Source: Desulfobacteraceae bacterium
Lineage (GTDB): Bacteria > Desulfobacterota > Desulfobacteria > Desulfobacterales > Desulfobacteraceae
NCBI GenBank assembly: GCA_023140455.1
Contig: JAGLLQ010000264.1
Span: 1-5,720 of the forward strand
DNA length: 5,720 nt
Direction: 5' to 3'
The translations under genes and the position numbers were made by a program. The notes under the pieces are model-generated. The model searched no databases and was not told where the DNA came from. It was given only the letters and a program-made list of their open reading frames with translations. Of this stretch, positions 1 to 5,720 are shown piece after piece. The stretch's first letter is position 1, and each line of letters opens with the position of its first letter.

Positions 1-311
1 AAAACCCTATGTTCAAAGCTATGATTGAACAAATAACCTTCTGGTTTTCCGGGTCATATGCATCCTGTAAGAAAGATTATCATATTAAGTCGATTAGTAA
101 TGATAACGAATCTGTTATATTAAGTTTTACTCCCAAAATGCACAACCAGGCTTCAGAAATGCTTTCCAGCATAACGCTGGTGTTTCAAAACAACAAAAAA
201 TATATTTCAAAAATTCAGTTATTAGAAAAAAACAAAGATCTTACAGAAATCTTGTTCAATGATACAAAAATTAACTCTGAAATTGATAAATCAGTATGGG
301 ATATAAATTAA
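1..311 (+). CDS. LolA-like periplasmic lipoprotein/lipid carrier, C-terminal part (5' end outside window)
   Basis: About 102 codons are visible and the frame is open to the left edge, so this is the end of a gene. The ATG at 9 is very probably an internal methionine, because LolA proteins are usually about 200 residues. What is seen: a beta-rich segment containing GSY, then VILSFTPK, then repeated short strands (ITLVF, ISKIQLLEK, DLTEILFNDTKIN) ending in VWDIN. This is the usual C-terminal pattern of LolA-fold proteins, where a (D)xT-x-I-x-F-x-(N) strand closes the open barrel. Family knowledge: LolA proteins carry lipoproteins or lipids across the periplasm in a hydrophobic half-barrel. LolA-like paralogues sit beside MMPL exporters in aryl polyene and related clusters. 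Context: it ends 3 bp before an MMPL exporter, so the two are probably co-transcribed. I infer a dedicated carrier for the cluster's product rather than the housekeeping LolA. The signal peptide cannot be checked here. Confidence 0.75.
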   Translation, partial: NPMFKAMIEQITFWFSGSYASCKKDYHIKSISNDNESVILSFTPKMHNQASEMLSSITLVFQNNKKYISKIQLLEKNKDLTEILFNDTKINSEIDKSVWDIN

Positions 312-314
312 AAG

Positions 315-2669
315 ATGCCTGAAAACAAATCTAATATATTTGATAATATTTTCAATTTTATTGGTAGAAACAAAATAATATTTCTTGTTTTGTTTCTGGT
401 TCTTATAGCAGGTTCCTTTGTTCAAATTTTCAGACAGAACTTTACTAATGATGTCTCCATTATGCTGCCGGATTCCCCTGAATTAAAAAGAGCACTTAAT
501 TTTATTAACAATTCAGATATGTCTGATACTATTGCTTTTTCCATAACATCCAAAACAGATTCAAATATTAATTTATTATCAAAAACAGATGATTTTTCTA
601 ATAAATTAAAAGAATTAAATTTGATTAGTAATGTTACAACCGGAATAGAAGACCTTGATCTTACAAAGATCAAAAAAGACCTTGCAACACTTTTACCTTT
701 ATTGCTTAATAAAGACGATTATCAATTATTTAAAGATGTTGAAAACCCTGAGCACATTTCTCAGCAGGTCAAACAGATGTTTATTATGCTGACAACTCCT
801 GGAAGTTCGTTTTTACAGACTTCAATTGGCACTGATCCCTTTAGCTGGTCTAACCATATACTCAACAAACTTCAGCTATTGAGTAATACAATGGGATTTG
901 ATGTTGAGCTTGAGAACAATCACTTTGTTGACAAAACTCATCAACACTCTCTGGTTATTGCTAAAACTTCAGTTAAGGTTACAGATGCTGAAAAGTCTGA
1001 AATCCTTCTTTCATCAATAGATGAAATTATAAAATCCTTTCCTGATCTGGATATAACAACAATTTGCGGGCATAAGCATACGTTAAGTAATCAAAAAGTT
1101 GTTAAAAAAGACATCTATATAACTACAATAATTATCACCTTAAGTTTTATATTATTAATGCTTTTTACATTCAGAACTTTTGATGCTTTAACAATCTTTA
1201 TTCTGCCTTTTTTTGCTATTATTATTTCTGTATTTATATCAAGCTTTATCTTAAGCTCTTTATCCTTTTTTATGATTGGATTTGCTGCTGTTATTGCAGG
1301 GATTTCTGTTGACTATGGTATACATCTTTTTACAGCATATAAAACCAAAGGTTATTCAAGATTTAAAAACACTATAAAGCCTGTAATAATTGCTTCTTTA
1401 AGTACCATGGGTGTGTTTGTCTCTTTTTTTATCTCTTCTGTACAAGGCTACAAAGAGCTTGCTGTTTTTTCCATTTTAAGCATTATAATCTGTGTAATAT
1501 TGTCCATACTTTTTTTACCTCATTTCTGGATAAAAAAAAGTTTGATTTCAAATATCAGGGTACCTTCTGAATTATCTCATAACAAAAGCAAATTAGTTTT
1601 AATTGCCTGGGGTATAATATTATTTTTCTCAATTATCTGCGTGACAAATTCCGATTTCTTAAAAGCCACCGATATATCTGCCTTTGATGGCAGTGAACAA
1701 AAAGTTTTTGATGCAGAATCAAAATTTTACGGTGTCTGGGGAGGAGAAAAAAGACCAGGAGTTATCATAACAAAAGGCAAGGATATTGAAGCAGCATGGC
1801 AGGATTATGAATCAATAACAAAAAAACTTGAAAAAAATATTAAAGGTTTTAACTCACTTGCAATTCTTTTACCGTCCAAGACTCAACAGAAACAAAATCT
1901 ACGCGACTTTAAAAATTTCTGGTCCAAAAATAAAATTTTTGAATTTAAAGAAAAATTTTTAAAAGAAACTACTATCTATGGTTTTAAAAAAGACACATTT
2001 AGCAGCTTCTTTTTGCTGCTGGATGCAAAAGATATAAAGGTGACGGACCAAATACCTGAAGTGCTTGAAATTTTTAAAAAACACTTTGTTAAAGATGATA
2101 AATCCCTTCACCTTCTTTCATATTTCAGTGATACAGAAGAAAACCTTTTCAAGGTAGAATCTGTTCTAAAGGATTATCCTGATTCATATGTAGTATCTAG
2201 AAGAGAACTTTCTTCTCAAATTGGCAAACAATTAATTCTGGATTTAAAAAAAATATCTTTATTTGCATTTTGCTGGGTTTTTATTCTTATAATACTTTTA
2301 TTAAGAAAGCCTTCACATATTGCTCTATCTCTGCTTCCTGTCATAACTTCAATTTCATTTGTTTTTCTTGTTTTAAATCTTCTTTCCATAGAAGTCTCTG
2401 CAATTATTCTTATAACTTTAATTATAATCTTAGGATTGAGTCTTGATTATGGAGTATTTATCTCAAGCGCAGAATCAGTTAAAGAACTTAATTCTGTAAT
2501 TATTGCAACAACTTTTTCCATGTTGACAAGTTTAATGGGAGCAGGTGCATTATTGTTTGCTTCTCATCCTATTATGTTTTCAATAGGGACAACTATTGTA
2601 AGTGGTGTTATAGCAGCATACTTAAGTGCTGTTTTCTGCATTCCTGCTTTTAAAAAGGTGCTAAAATGA
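315..2669 (+). CDS. MMPL/RND-superfamily exporter (12 TM, aryl-polyene-cluster type)
   Basis: A complete 784-residue inner-membrane protein with the duplicated RND layout. The first half has TM1 at about 20-37, a periplasmic domain at about 40-265, then five helices at about 267-286, 291-311, 316-339, 356-375 and 381-402. The second half has TM7 at about 426-443, a periplasmic domain at about 445-640, and helices at about 646-663, 668-690, 693-716, 727-749 and 753-776. TM4 carries GISVDYGIHL (329-338) and TM10 carries GLSLDYGVFI (707-716). These are the paired Asp-Tyr motifs that serve proton coupling in MMPL/HpnN-type transporters, so the export is probably proton-driven. The length fits lipid-exporting MMPL proteins and is shorter than AcrB-type pumps of about 1040 residues. 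It starts 3 bp after the LolA-like stop without a clear Shine-Dalgarno, which suggests translational coupling, and it overlaps the DUF3261 gene. Inferred role: extraction of a lipid-like product from the inner membrane and hand-over to the LolA-like carrier. The substrate is unknown. Confidence 0.93.
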   Translation: MPENKSNIFDNIFNFIGRNKIIFLVLFLVLIAGSFVQIFRQNFTNDVSIMLPDSPELKRALNFINNSDMSDTIAFSITSKTDSNINLLSKTDDFSNKLKELNLISNVTTGIEDLDLTKIKKDLATLLPLLLNKDDYQLFKDVENPEHISQQVKQMFIMLTTPGSSFLQTSIGTDPFSWSNHILNKLQLLSNTMGFDVELENNHFVDKTHQHSLVIAKTSVKVTDAEKSEILLSSIDEIIKSFPDLDITTICGHKHTLSNQKVVKKDIYITTIIITLSFILLMLFTFRTFDALTIFILPFFAIIISVFISSFILSSLSFFMIGFAAVIAGISVDYGIHLFTAYKTKGYSRFKNTIKPVIIASLSTMGVFVSFFISSVQGYKELAVFSILSIIICVILSILFLPHFWIKKSLISNIRVPSELSHNKSKLVLIAWGIILFFSIICVTNSDFLKATDISAFDGSEQKVFDAESKFYGVWGGEKRPGVIITKGKDIEAAWQDYESITKKLEKNIKGFNSLAILLPSKTQQKQNLRDFKNFWSKNKIFEFKEKFLKETTIYGFKKDTFSSFFLLLDAKDIKVTDQIPEVLEIFKKHFVKDDKSLHLLSYFSDTEENLFKVESVLKDYPDSYVVSRRELSSQIGKQLILDLKKISLFAFCWVFILIILLLRKPSHIALSLLPVITSISFVFLVLNLLSIEVSAIILITLIIILGLSLDYGVFISSAESVKELNSVIIATTFSMLTSLMGAGALLFASHPIMFSIGTTIVSGVIAAYLSAVFCIPAFKKVLK

Positions 2670-3373
2670 AAATCTTATATTTATTAGTTATATTGTTTCT
2701 TTTTTCTTCCTGTTCAGCTGTTATACCTGAGCATCAACTTGTTCAACTCAATAACATGAATGAAAAATCTTCAATTTTCGAAATCAACCAATATAATAAT
2801 AAAGTTTTACAGAAAACAAATATTTTGAGTAATATTGTTTTTAAATTTAAGGGCAGAACAATGACTGCCCTTGGAATTACAAAGATAGATGAAAAAAACA
2901 GAGCTTATAATGTTGCAGCTCTTGATCCCATGGGAGTTACTCTTTTCCAATTACAAGTAAAAGACAATAAAGTAATATCAAGTTATATTATCCCCCAGTT
3001 TTCTCCGGATAATAATGATACTGCTGATGGAGACAAAACTGATAAAGCTGCTGAAATGATAAGTAAAGATATTGCACACATCTATTTCAACAGAATAGTA
3101 AATTTTGAAAAAAGCTATATTGAACTCAATAAATATAAAGTTATAATAGATACAGAAATAGAAAACCATCAATATTTAAAATATATTTTTACAGGCACGC
3201 CACTAAGGTTGACTACAAAATCAAAATATGAAAACAAAAAAAAAATATGGTCTGTCGATTACTATGATTATAAAGAAGCGGGCTTAAAAGAGATGCCATT
3301 CAAAATTATATTTCAAAATCATAAGTATGGCTATATGCTTGAAATAGAAACAAAAAAAATCGGCACAAATTAA
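2666..3373 (+). CDS. DUF3261-type outer-membrane lipoprotein
   Basis: A 235-residue protein with a lipoprotein signal peptide: MK, a hydrophobic stretch from 3 to 13, and a lipobox FSSC with the acylated cysteine at residue 16. Residue +2 is Ser, not Asp, which by the Lol rule predicts outer-membrane sorting. The mature part is beta-rich. It matches the DUF3261 pattern as I remember it: an early strand with TALGITKID (67-75), then AALDPMGVTLFQLQVKDNKV (84-103), a helix with ISKDIAHIYF (132-141), and a closing region YDYKEAG...MPFKIIF...YGYMLEIET. Family knowledge: DUF3261 proteins occur next to LolA-like and MMPL genes in aryl polyene clusters, and their precise function is unknown. The start codon overlaps the exporter stop as ATGA (2666-2669), typical of coupled translation in one operon. 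I infer a LolB-like acceptor or anchor that receives the exported molecule at the outer membrane. The gene holds a run of ten A residues at 3236-3245 but its frame is intact. Confidence 0.85.
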   Translation: MKILYLLVILFLFSSCSAVIPEHQLVQLNNMNEKSSIFEINQYNNKVLQKTNILSNIVFKFKGRTMTALGITKIDEKNRAYNVAALDPMGVTLFQLQVKDNKVISSYIIPQFSPDNNDTADGDKTDKAAEMISKDIAHIYFNRIVNFEKSYIELNKYKVIIDTEIENHQYLKYIFTGTPLRLTTKSKYENKKKIWSVDYYDYKEAGLKEMPFKIIFQNHKYGYMLEIETKKIGTN

Positions 3374-3376
3374 TCA

Positions 3377-4810
3377 TTACCAATATTTACTATCATACCT
3401 GCGATAAAGTCGCTTTACAATCCACCCAAATTTTATTGCGCCAACTAACAATTTAAAGAATTCTTTGAAAGGAAATATAATTCTGTTTGTTCGTGCAGGA
3501 ATATGAGCTGACCCTTTTGCATATAAAATTGAAAAATATTTATAAAATATCTTTAAGGGCAATCTGGTTGGCAAGATTGTATGTATACAATCATAATATA
3601 AACATGGATCTTCACAGATAAATTTATTTTTTGATTCTAAAAATTCCTGAGTCCCAGGAGGTGGTGAGTAAACTGTAAAAGCAAATTCTGAAGGAGCCAT
3701 CTCAACAATGGCCTTTTGAACAGTTAAAAAATCCTGCTTCGAAAAATTAGGATGTACCATTAGGGCAGCATGTAAATTCAAATCAAGATCGCCCAGGATT
3801 TTTCTTGCCTTACGATTCATCGAAGGTGTAGCATTTTTATTGTAATCATCCAATGCACCCTCTTCAAGAGATTCAAAACCCACGTAAACAAATTCAAGGC
3901 CTGCTTGTTTCCAGAGAGCAAATAGTTCAGGATCTTTACAAACAGTATCAACTCTGACCCACGCAAGATATTTCTTTTTTACATTACGTTCAATCAAAAG
4001 CTCAGCAATACGGCGTAATCGCTTTGTATTAACGAATGTTTCATCATCTACAAAATAGATATACTCCTGTGGTAAAGATGCAATTTCATCAACTACCTCT
4101 TCCACAGTCCTTTGCAGATATTTTCCATTAGCAAGAAAGTGAACAACGCAAAAACTGCACCGGTTAGGGCAACCGACACTGGTTCGTACACATGCAATTT
4201 CAGGAAAAAGAGTTTTTGATTTTTTTCCTTTTTCTCCATAACATATACAAAAATATTTTGAAGAATCAACTAAATCACGACGCGGTTTTGCATCTATTCC
4301 ATCTCTTTTAATTGTTGGAGGTGCTTTTGATGCTAATTCATCAAAATTCTCTGATCCAGGTTGGAGAATCCACTCTGATTCAGGTAGTTTATTATCTTCT
4401 TCCCAAGATCTAATAATGGTTTTTAAAGCTGACACGCCATCGCCGCGAACAATTAAATCAAATAATTCAGGGAATTTACAACCAGTTGGATAACTGGAGG
4501 AATGGATACCTCCAAGGCATGTAATTGATTCAGGTAATATTTTTTTTGTTATACCTGCAAGCTCTTTGTTGGCATTGAACTGGCTTGAAAATCCACCAAA
4601 ACCAATGAAATCAGGTTGAAAACGTTTTAATGTTTCCTTAAAAAAAGCAATTGGATTTTTGGGTAATATTAAATCGCATATCGCAACCTCATGGGGAGGA
4701 TTAATTGCAGATGCAATAAGTTCCTGAGCATACGGTTCCAGCGTAATCATGGATTGAAGCCATTTTGAAGTAGGTAAATGGGCATGGGGTCTGACCAGTA
4801 AAAATTTCAT
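3377..4810 (-). CDS. B12-binding-domain radical SAM protein
   Basis: A complete protein of 477 residues counted from the ATG at 4810. A GTG two codons upstream (4816) is also possible. I prefer the ATG because MKFLLVRP is the usual first strand of this family and the AAAGGA site then sits 10 nt away instead of 4. Residues 1 to about 130 form a Rossmann-like B12-binding domain (PDFIGFGG, then a CLGGIHSS strand, then IVRGDG), but the cobalamin-ligand motif DxHxxG is not present. The radical SAM core spans about 205-400: CPNRCSFC gives the [4Fe-4S] cluster cysteines C214, C218 and C221, followed by YFVDDETF, GFES and SPPPGT, typical strands of class B enzymes. A helical tail follows, including ILPTRLPLKIFY. 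Class B members methylate or rearrange unactivated carbons of lipids, antibiotics and pigments. The substrate here is unknown; a lipid is inferred from the neighbours. It lies opposite the exporter operon, converging with a 3-bp gap, and appears richer in G+C than its neighbours. Confidence 0.93.
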   Translation of the reverse strand: MKFLLVRPHAHLPTSKWLQSMITLEPYAQELIASAINPPHEVAICDLILPKNPIAFFKETLKRFQPDFIGFGGFSSQFNANKELAGITKKILPESITCLGGIHSSSYPTGCKFPELFDLIVRGDGVSALKTIIRSWEEDNKLPESEWILQPGSENFDELASKAPPTIKRDGIDAKPRRDLVDSSKYFCICYGEKGKKSKTLFPEIACVRTSVGCPNRCSFCVVHFLANGKYLQRTVEEVVDEIASLPQEYIYFVDDETFVNTKRLRRIAELLIERNVKKKYLAWVRVDTVCKDPELFALWKQAGLEFVYVGFESLEEGALDDYNKNATPSMNRKARKILGDLDLNLHAALMVHPNFSKQDFLTVQKAIVEMAPSEFAFTVYSPPPGTQEFLESKNKFICEDPCLYYDCIHTILPTRLPLKIFYKYFSILYAKGSAHIPARTNRIIFPFKEFFKLLVGAIKFGWIVKRLYRRYDSKYW

Positions 4811-4820
4811 ATACACAATT

Positions 4821-4826
4821 TCCTTT
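4821..4826 (-). promoter_or_regulatory. Ribosome binding site of the minus-strand radical SAM gene
   Basis: Read on the minus strand, AAAGGA precedes ATT-GTG-TAT-ATG with one further A between. It is the only Shine-Dalgarno-like site near the gene start. It lies 4 nt from the GTG (4816-4814) and 10 nt from the ATG (4810-4808), so the site alone does not settle the start. The ATG is favoured by codon type and by the family-like N-terminus MKFLLVRP. Confidence 0.55.
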
Positions 4827-4922
4827 AAAATTTTTCTTTAAATGATTTTGCTAGTTGTTAGAAAAATAACGCTATCATAAATATCAAATTTTTCAAGGCT
4901 TATTAAAAAATTTTATAAATGA

Positions 4923-4951
4923 ATGATTAAATTTAGAATTGTATTTATAAT
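4923..4951 (+). promoter_or_regulatory. Candidate sigma70-type promoter for the hotdog/radical SAM genes
   Basis: A perfect -10 hexamer TATAAT lies at 4946-4951. At the ideal 17-base spacing upstream sits ATGATT (4923-4928), which matches only 3 of 6 positions of TTGACA, so the -35 is weak and an activator or extended contacts may be needed. The expected start of transcription is near 4958, leaving a leader of about 45 nt before the ATG at 5004. In sequence this AT-rich a TATAAT can occur by chance; its placement upstream of the first gene of a plus-strand unit supports it. Confidence 0.4.
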
Positions 4952-4959
4952 TTAATCAT
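4923..4959. repeat. Perfect 11-bp inverted repeat, candidate operator
   Basis: ATGATTAAATT (4923-4933) and AATTTAATCAT (4949-4959) are exact reverse complements separated by 15 bases. The left arm covers the putative -35 position. The right arm overlaps the last half of the TATAAT and the predicted transcription start. That geometry would suit a dimeric repressor blocking RNA polymerase. The arms are about 80-90% A+T, which raises the chance of coincidence. The 15-base loop and lack of a following T-run argue against a terminator. Confidence 0.4.
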
Positions 4960-4993
4960 AATGTTATATGGTAAACGTTTGAGTAAATTTAAC

Positions 4994-4997
4994 AGGG
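4994..4997 (+). promoter_or_regulatory. Ribosome binding site of the hotdog protein gene
   Basis: AGGG lies 6 nt before the ATG at 5004, a normal spacing. It supports this start and shows that the gene is translated independently, not by coupling to an upstream gene. Confidence 0.55.
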
Positions 4998-5003
4998 TTA
5001 AAA

Positions 5004-5372
5004 ATGAGCTTGATAAGTAAACAAATTGATAAAGTGATAAAAGATAGAATTATATATCAGGAACCAAATCTTACTGCCCAAATCAAATTTAATAAAAACT
5101 TTATTGGTTTTGATGGACATTTTCCGAATAACCCTATTTTACCGGGAATTGTTATAATAAATGTAATGATAAGAATGTTTGAATTATATAAGAATCAGAA
5201 ATATATTTTATCTCAAATAAAACAGGCAAAATTTATTGAGCCTGTTTCTGCTGAAACTGTTATTTCATTTTTTATTAAAACTGATGCAGATAAAGATGGT
5301 ATTAAACTAAATGGTAAAGTTTTTAAATCAGAAAAAATTATTTCAAAAATTTCACTTATTTTACAAGAATAA
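5004..5372 (+). CDS. Hotdog-fold 3-hydroxyacyl-ACP dehydratase-like protein (FabZ/ApeI type)
   Basis: A complete 122-residue protein that is one hotdog domain, slightly shorter than typical FabZ (about 140-150). The signature is FDGHFPNNPILPGI (36-49), matching the GHFPxxPxxPGV motif of FabZ/FabA enzymes, with His39 in the catalytic His position. The central helix that follows reads VIINVMIRMFELY. Aligned by eye with FabZ (PGVLIIEAMAQ), the catalytic acid Glu is replaced by Asn53. Related ApeI-type proteins, as I recall them, have Asp there. A conserved strand with IKQAKFIEPVSAET (72-85) follows, as in the family (KFxxPVxPGD). Family knowledge: these enzymes dehydrate 3-hydroxyacyl-ACP in fatty acid or polyene chain elongation in the cytoplasm. 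Here the missing acid makes ordinary dehydration uncertain; a hydrolase, chaperone-like or heterodimer partner role is possible. It opens a plus-strand unit and is followed after 17 bp by a radical SAM gene. Confidence 0.85.
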   Translation: MSLISKQIDKVIKDRIIYQEPNLTAQIKFNKNFIGFDGHFPNNPILPGIVIINVMIRMFELYKNQKYILSQIKQAKFIEPVSAETVISFFIKTDADKDGIKLNGKVFKSEKIISKISLILQE

Positions 5373-5389
5373 AGGATAAAAATAACTTT

Positions 5390-5720
5390 ATGAAATCTTT
5401 TTTAGTTGGTGCTAATGTTGCAACCTCCCCATATCCGGTATATCCCCTTGGTATGAGTATGATTGCAAATGCTCTTATTAAAGCCGGTCACCAAGTATCC
5501 CAGTTCGATTTTATGCAGAACAACAGCTCTTATGAAAATTTAACTGTAAATATTGAAAAAGAACATCCTGAAGTAGTCGGTATCTCCATGAGGAATATTG
5601 ATAATGTAAACCTGCTTAATGAAGAAAAATATACTGATGTTGTAAAATCCATTGTTTCTCATATTAAATCCATAAGCAATGCAATTGTAGTTCTAGGAGG
5701 AACCGCATTTTCTATCCTGC
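5390..5720 (+). CDS. B12-binding radical SAM protein, N-terminal part (3' end outside window)
   Basis: The first 110 residues of a gene that runs off the right edge. They form a B12-binding-type Rossmann domain: first strand MKSFLVGANV, then PVYPLGMSMIANALIKAGH (16-34), HPEVVGISMRNIDNVN (59-74), and VVLGGTAFSIL (100-110). The combination of YPLGMSMIA, RNIDNVN with a following NEEKY, and LGGxxFS is what I associate from memory with proteins annotated as lipid-biosynthesis B12-binding/radical SAM proteins, so a radical SAM core should follow. That core and its CxxxCxxC motif are not visible. The DxHxxG cobalamin-ligand motif is absent: the corresponding loop reads FDFMQNN. The ATG at 5390 is the only ATG at the head of the frame. 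A Shine-Dalgarno-like AAAGGA at 5371-5376 lies a long 13 nt upstream and overlaps the preceding stop, implying co-transcription and perhaps coupling with the hotdog gene. Inferred role: radical modification of an acyl chain. Confidence 0.82.
   Translation, partial: MKSFLVGANVATSPYPVYPLGMSMIANALIKAGHQVSQFDFMQNNSSYENLTVNIEKEHPEVVGISMRNIDNVNLLNEEKYTDVVKSIVSHIKSISNAIVVLGGTAFSIL

Larger units (their letters stand above)
4817..5003. other. Divergent intergenic regulatory region
   Basis: A 187-base, strongly AT-rich stretch separates the start regions of two divergently transcribed genes, so it should hold both promoters. Toward the right I see a perfect TATAAT and an 11-bp inverted repeat (annotated separately). 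For the leftward gene, the minus strand offers TTGAAA and TTGATA around 4883-4896, but no well-spaced -10 box follows, so I do not call that promoter. No tRNA, structured RNA or small coding gene is evident. Confidence 0.6.

Noticed and set aside
9..11. ATG at 9 as the true start of the first gene
   Set aside because: The frame stays open to the window edge and the visible part matches only the C-terminal half of LolA-like proteins, so the start should lie upstream.
422..673. Minus-strand open frame of 83 codons inside the exporter gene
   Set aside because: It lies wholly within the well-supported MMPL gene, has no recognisable domain or ribosome binding site, and arises from the AT-rich codon pattern of the plus strand.
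2978..3172. Minus-strand open frame of 64 codons inside the DUF3261 gene
   Set aside because: Fully contained in the lipoprotein gene; its hydrophobic, Ile/Phe-rich product is what reversed Asn/Lys/Asp codons give. No independent support.
3401..3413. Small hairpin GCGA-TAAAG-TCGC near the convergent gene ends as a possible terminator
   Set aside because: The stem is only 4 bp, it is followed by just three T residues on the plus strand, and it lies inside the coding end of the radical SAM gene.
4883..4896. TTGAAA/TTGATA on the minus strand as the -35 of the radical SAM promoter
   Set aside because: No hexamer resembling TATAAT occurs at 16-18 bases from either; the nearest candidates give spacers of about 11-13 or 20, so the match may be chance in AT-rich DNA.
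1..5720. tRNA, rRNA, CRISPR array, insertion sequence or integrase attachment site
   Set aside because: No regularly spaced repeats, no transposase or integrase-like protein and no tRNA-like cloverleaf were seen; nearly all of the window is occupied by six genes.

Overview
The window is AT-rich and densely coded. It looks like part of a lipid- or pigment-type biosynthetic and export locus from a Gram-negative anaerobe. The Gram-negative call rests on a LolA-type periplasmic lipid carrier, a lipoprotein with an outer-membrane-type sorting residue, and an RND/MMPL exporter. The anaerobe call is inference, based on two separate cobalamin-binding-type radical SAM enzymes within 2.4 kb. An anaerobic Desulfobacterota-like host would fit the base composition and gene content, but nothing in the sequence proves the taxon.

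Layout: positions 1-3373 hold a tight plus-strand block that enters from the left. It consists of the C-terminal half of a LolA-like carrier (1-311), a complete 12-helix MMPL/RND exporter (315-2669, 3 bp after the carrier) and a DUF3261-type lipoprotein (2666-3373, overlapping the exporter by ATGA). This trio is known from aryl polyene and related type II fatty-acid-synthase-like clusters, where it is thought to move the finished lipid to the outer membrane. On the minus strand, 3377-4810 encodes a B12-binding-like radical SAM protein. It converges on the trio with only 3 bp between the stop codons. A 187-base AT-rich divergent region (4817-5003) carries a perfect TATAAT and an 11-bp perfect inverted repeat overlapping the putative promoter. 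Rightward from there lie a small hotdog-fold hydroxyacyl-ACP dehydratase-like protein (5004-5372) and the first 110 codons of a second B12-binding radical SAM protein (5390 to the window end).

How the genes may work together (inference): the hotdog protein would act on ACP-bound acyl intermediates. The two radical SAM enzymes could methylate, cyclise or otherwise rework an unactivated carbon chain, and the LolA/MMPL/DUF3261 trio would export the product to the outer membrane. The combination resembles both aryl polyene loci and the radical-SAM-rich fatty acid clusters once proposed for ladderane lipids. The ketosynthases, ketoreductase and acyl carrier proteins needed to test this would lie outside the window. 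The most notable details are an Asn where the hotdog dehydratase family has its catalytic Glu/Asp, the lack of the DxHxxG cobalamin motif in both radical SAM proteins, and an apparently higher G+C content in the minus-strand gene.
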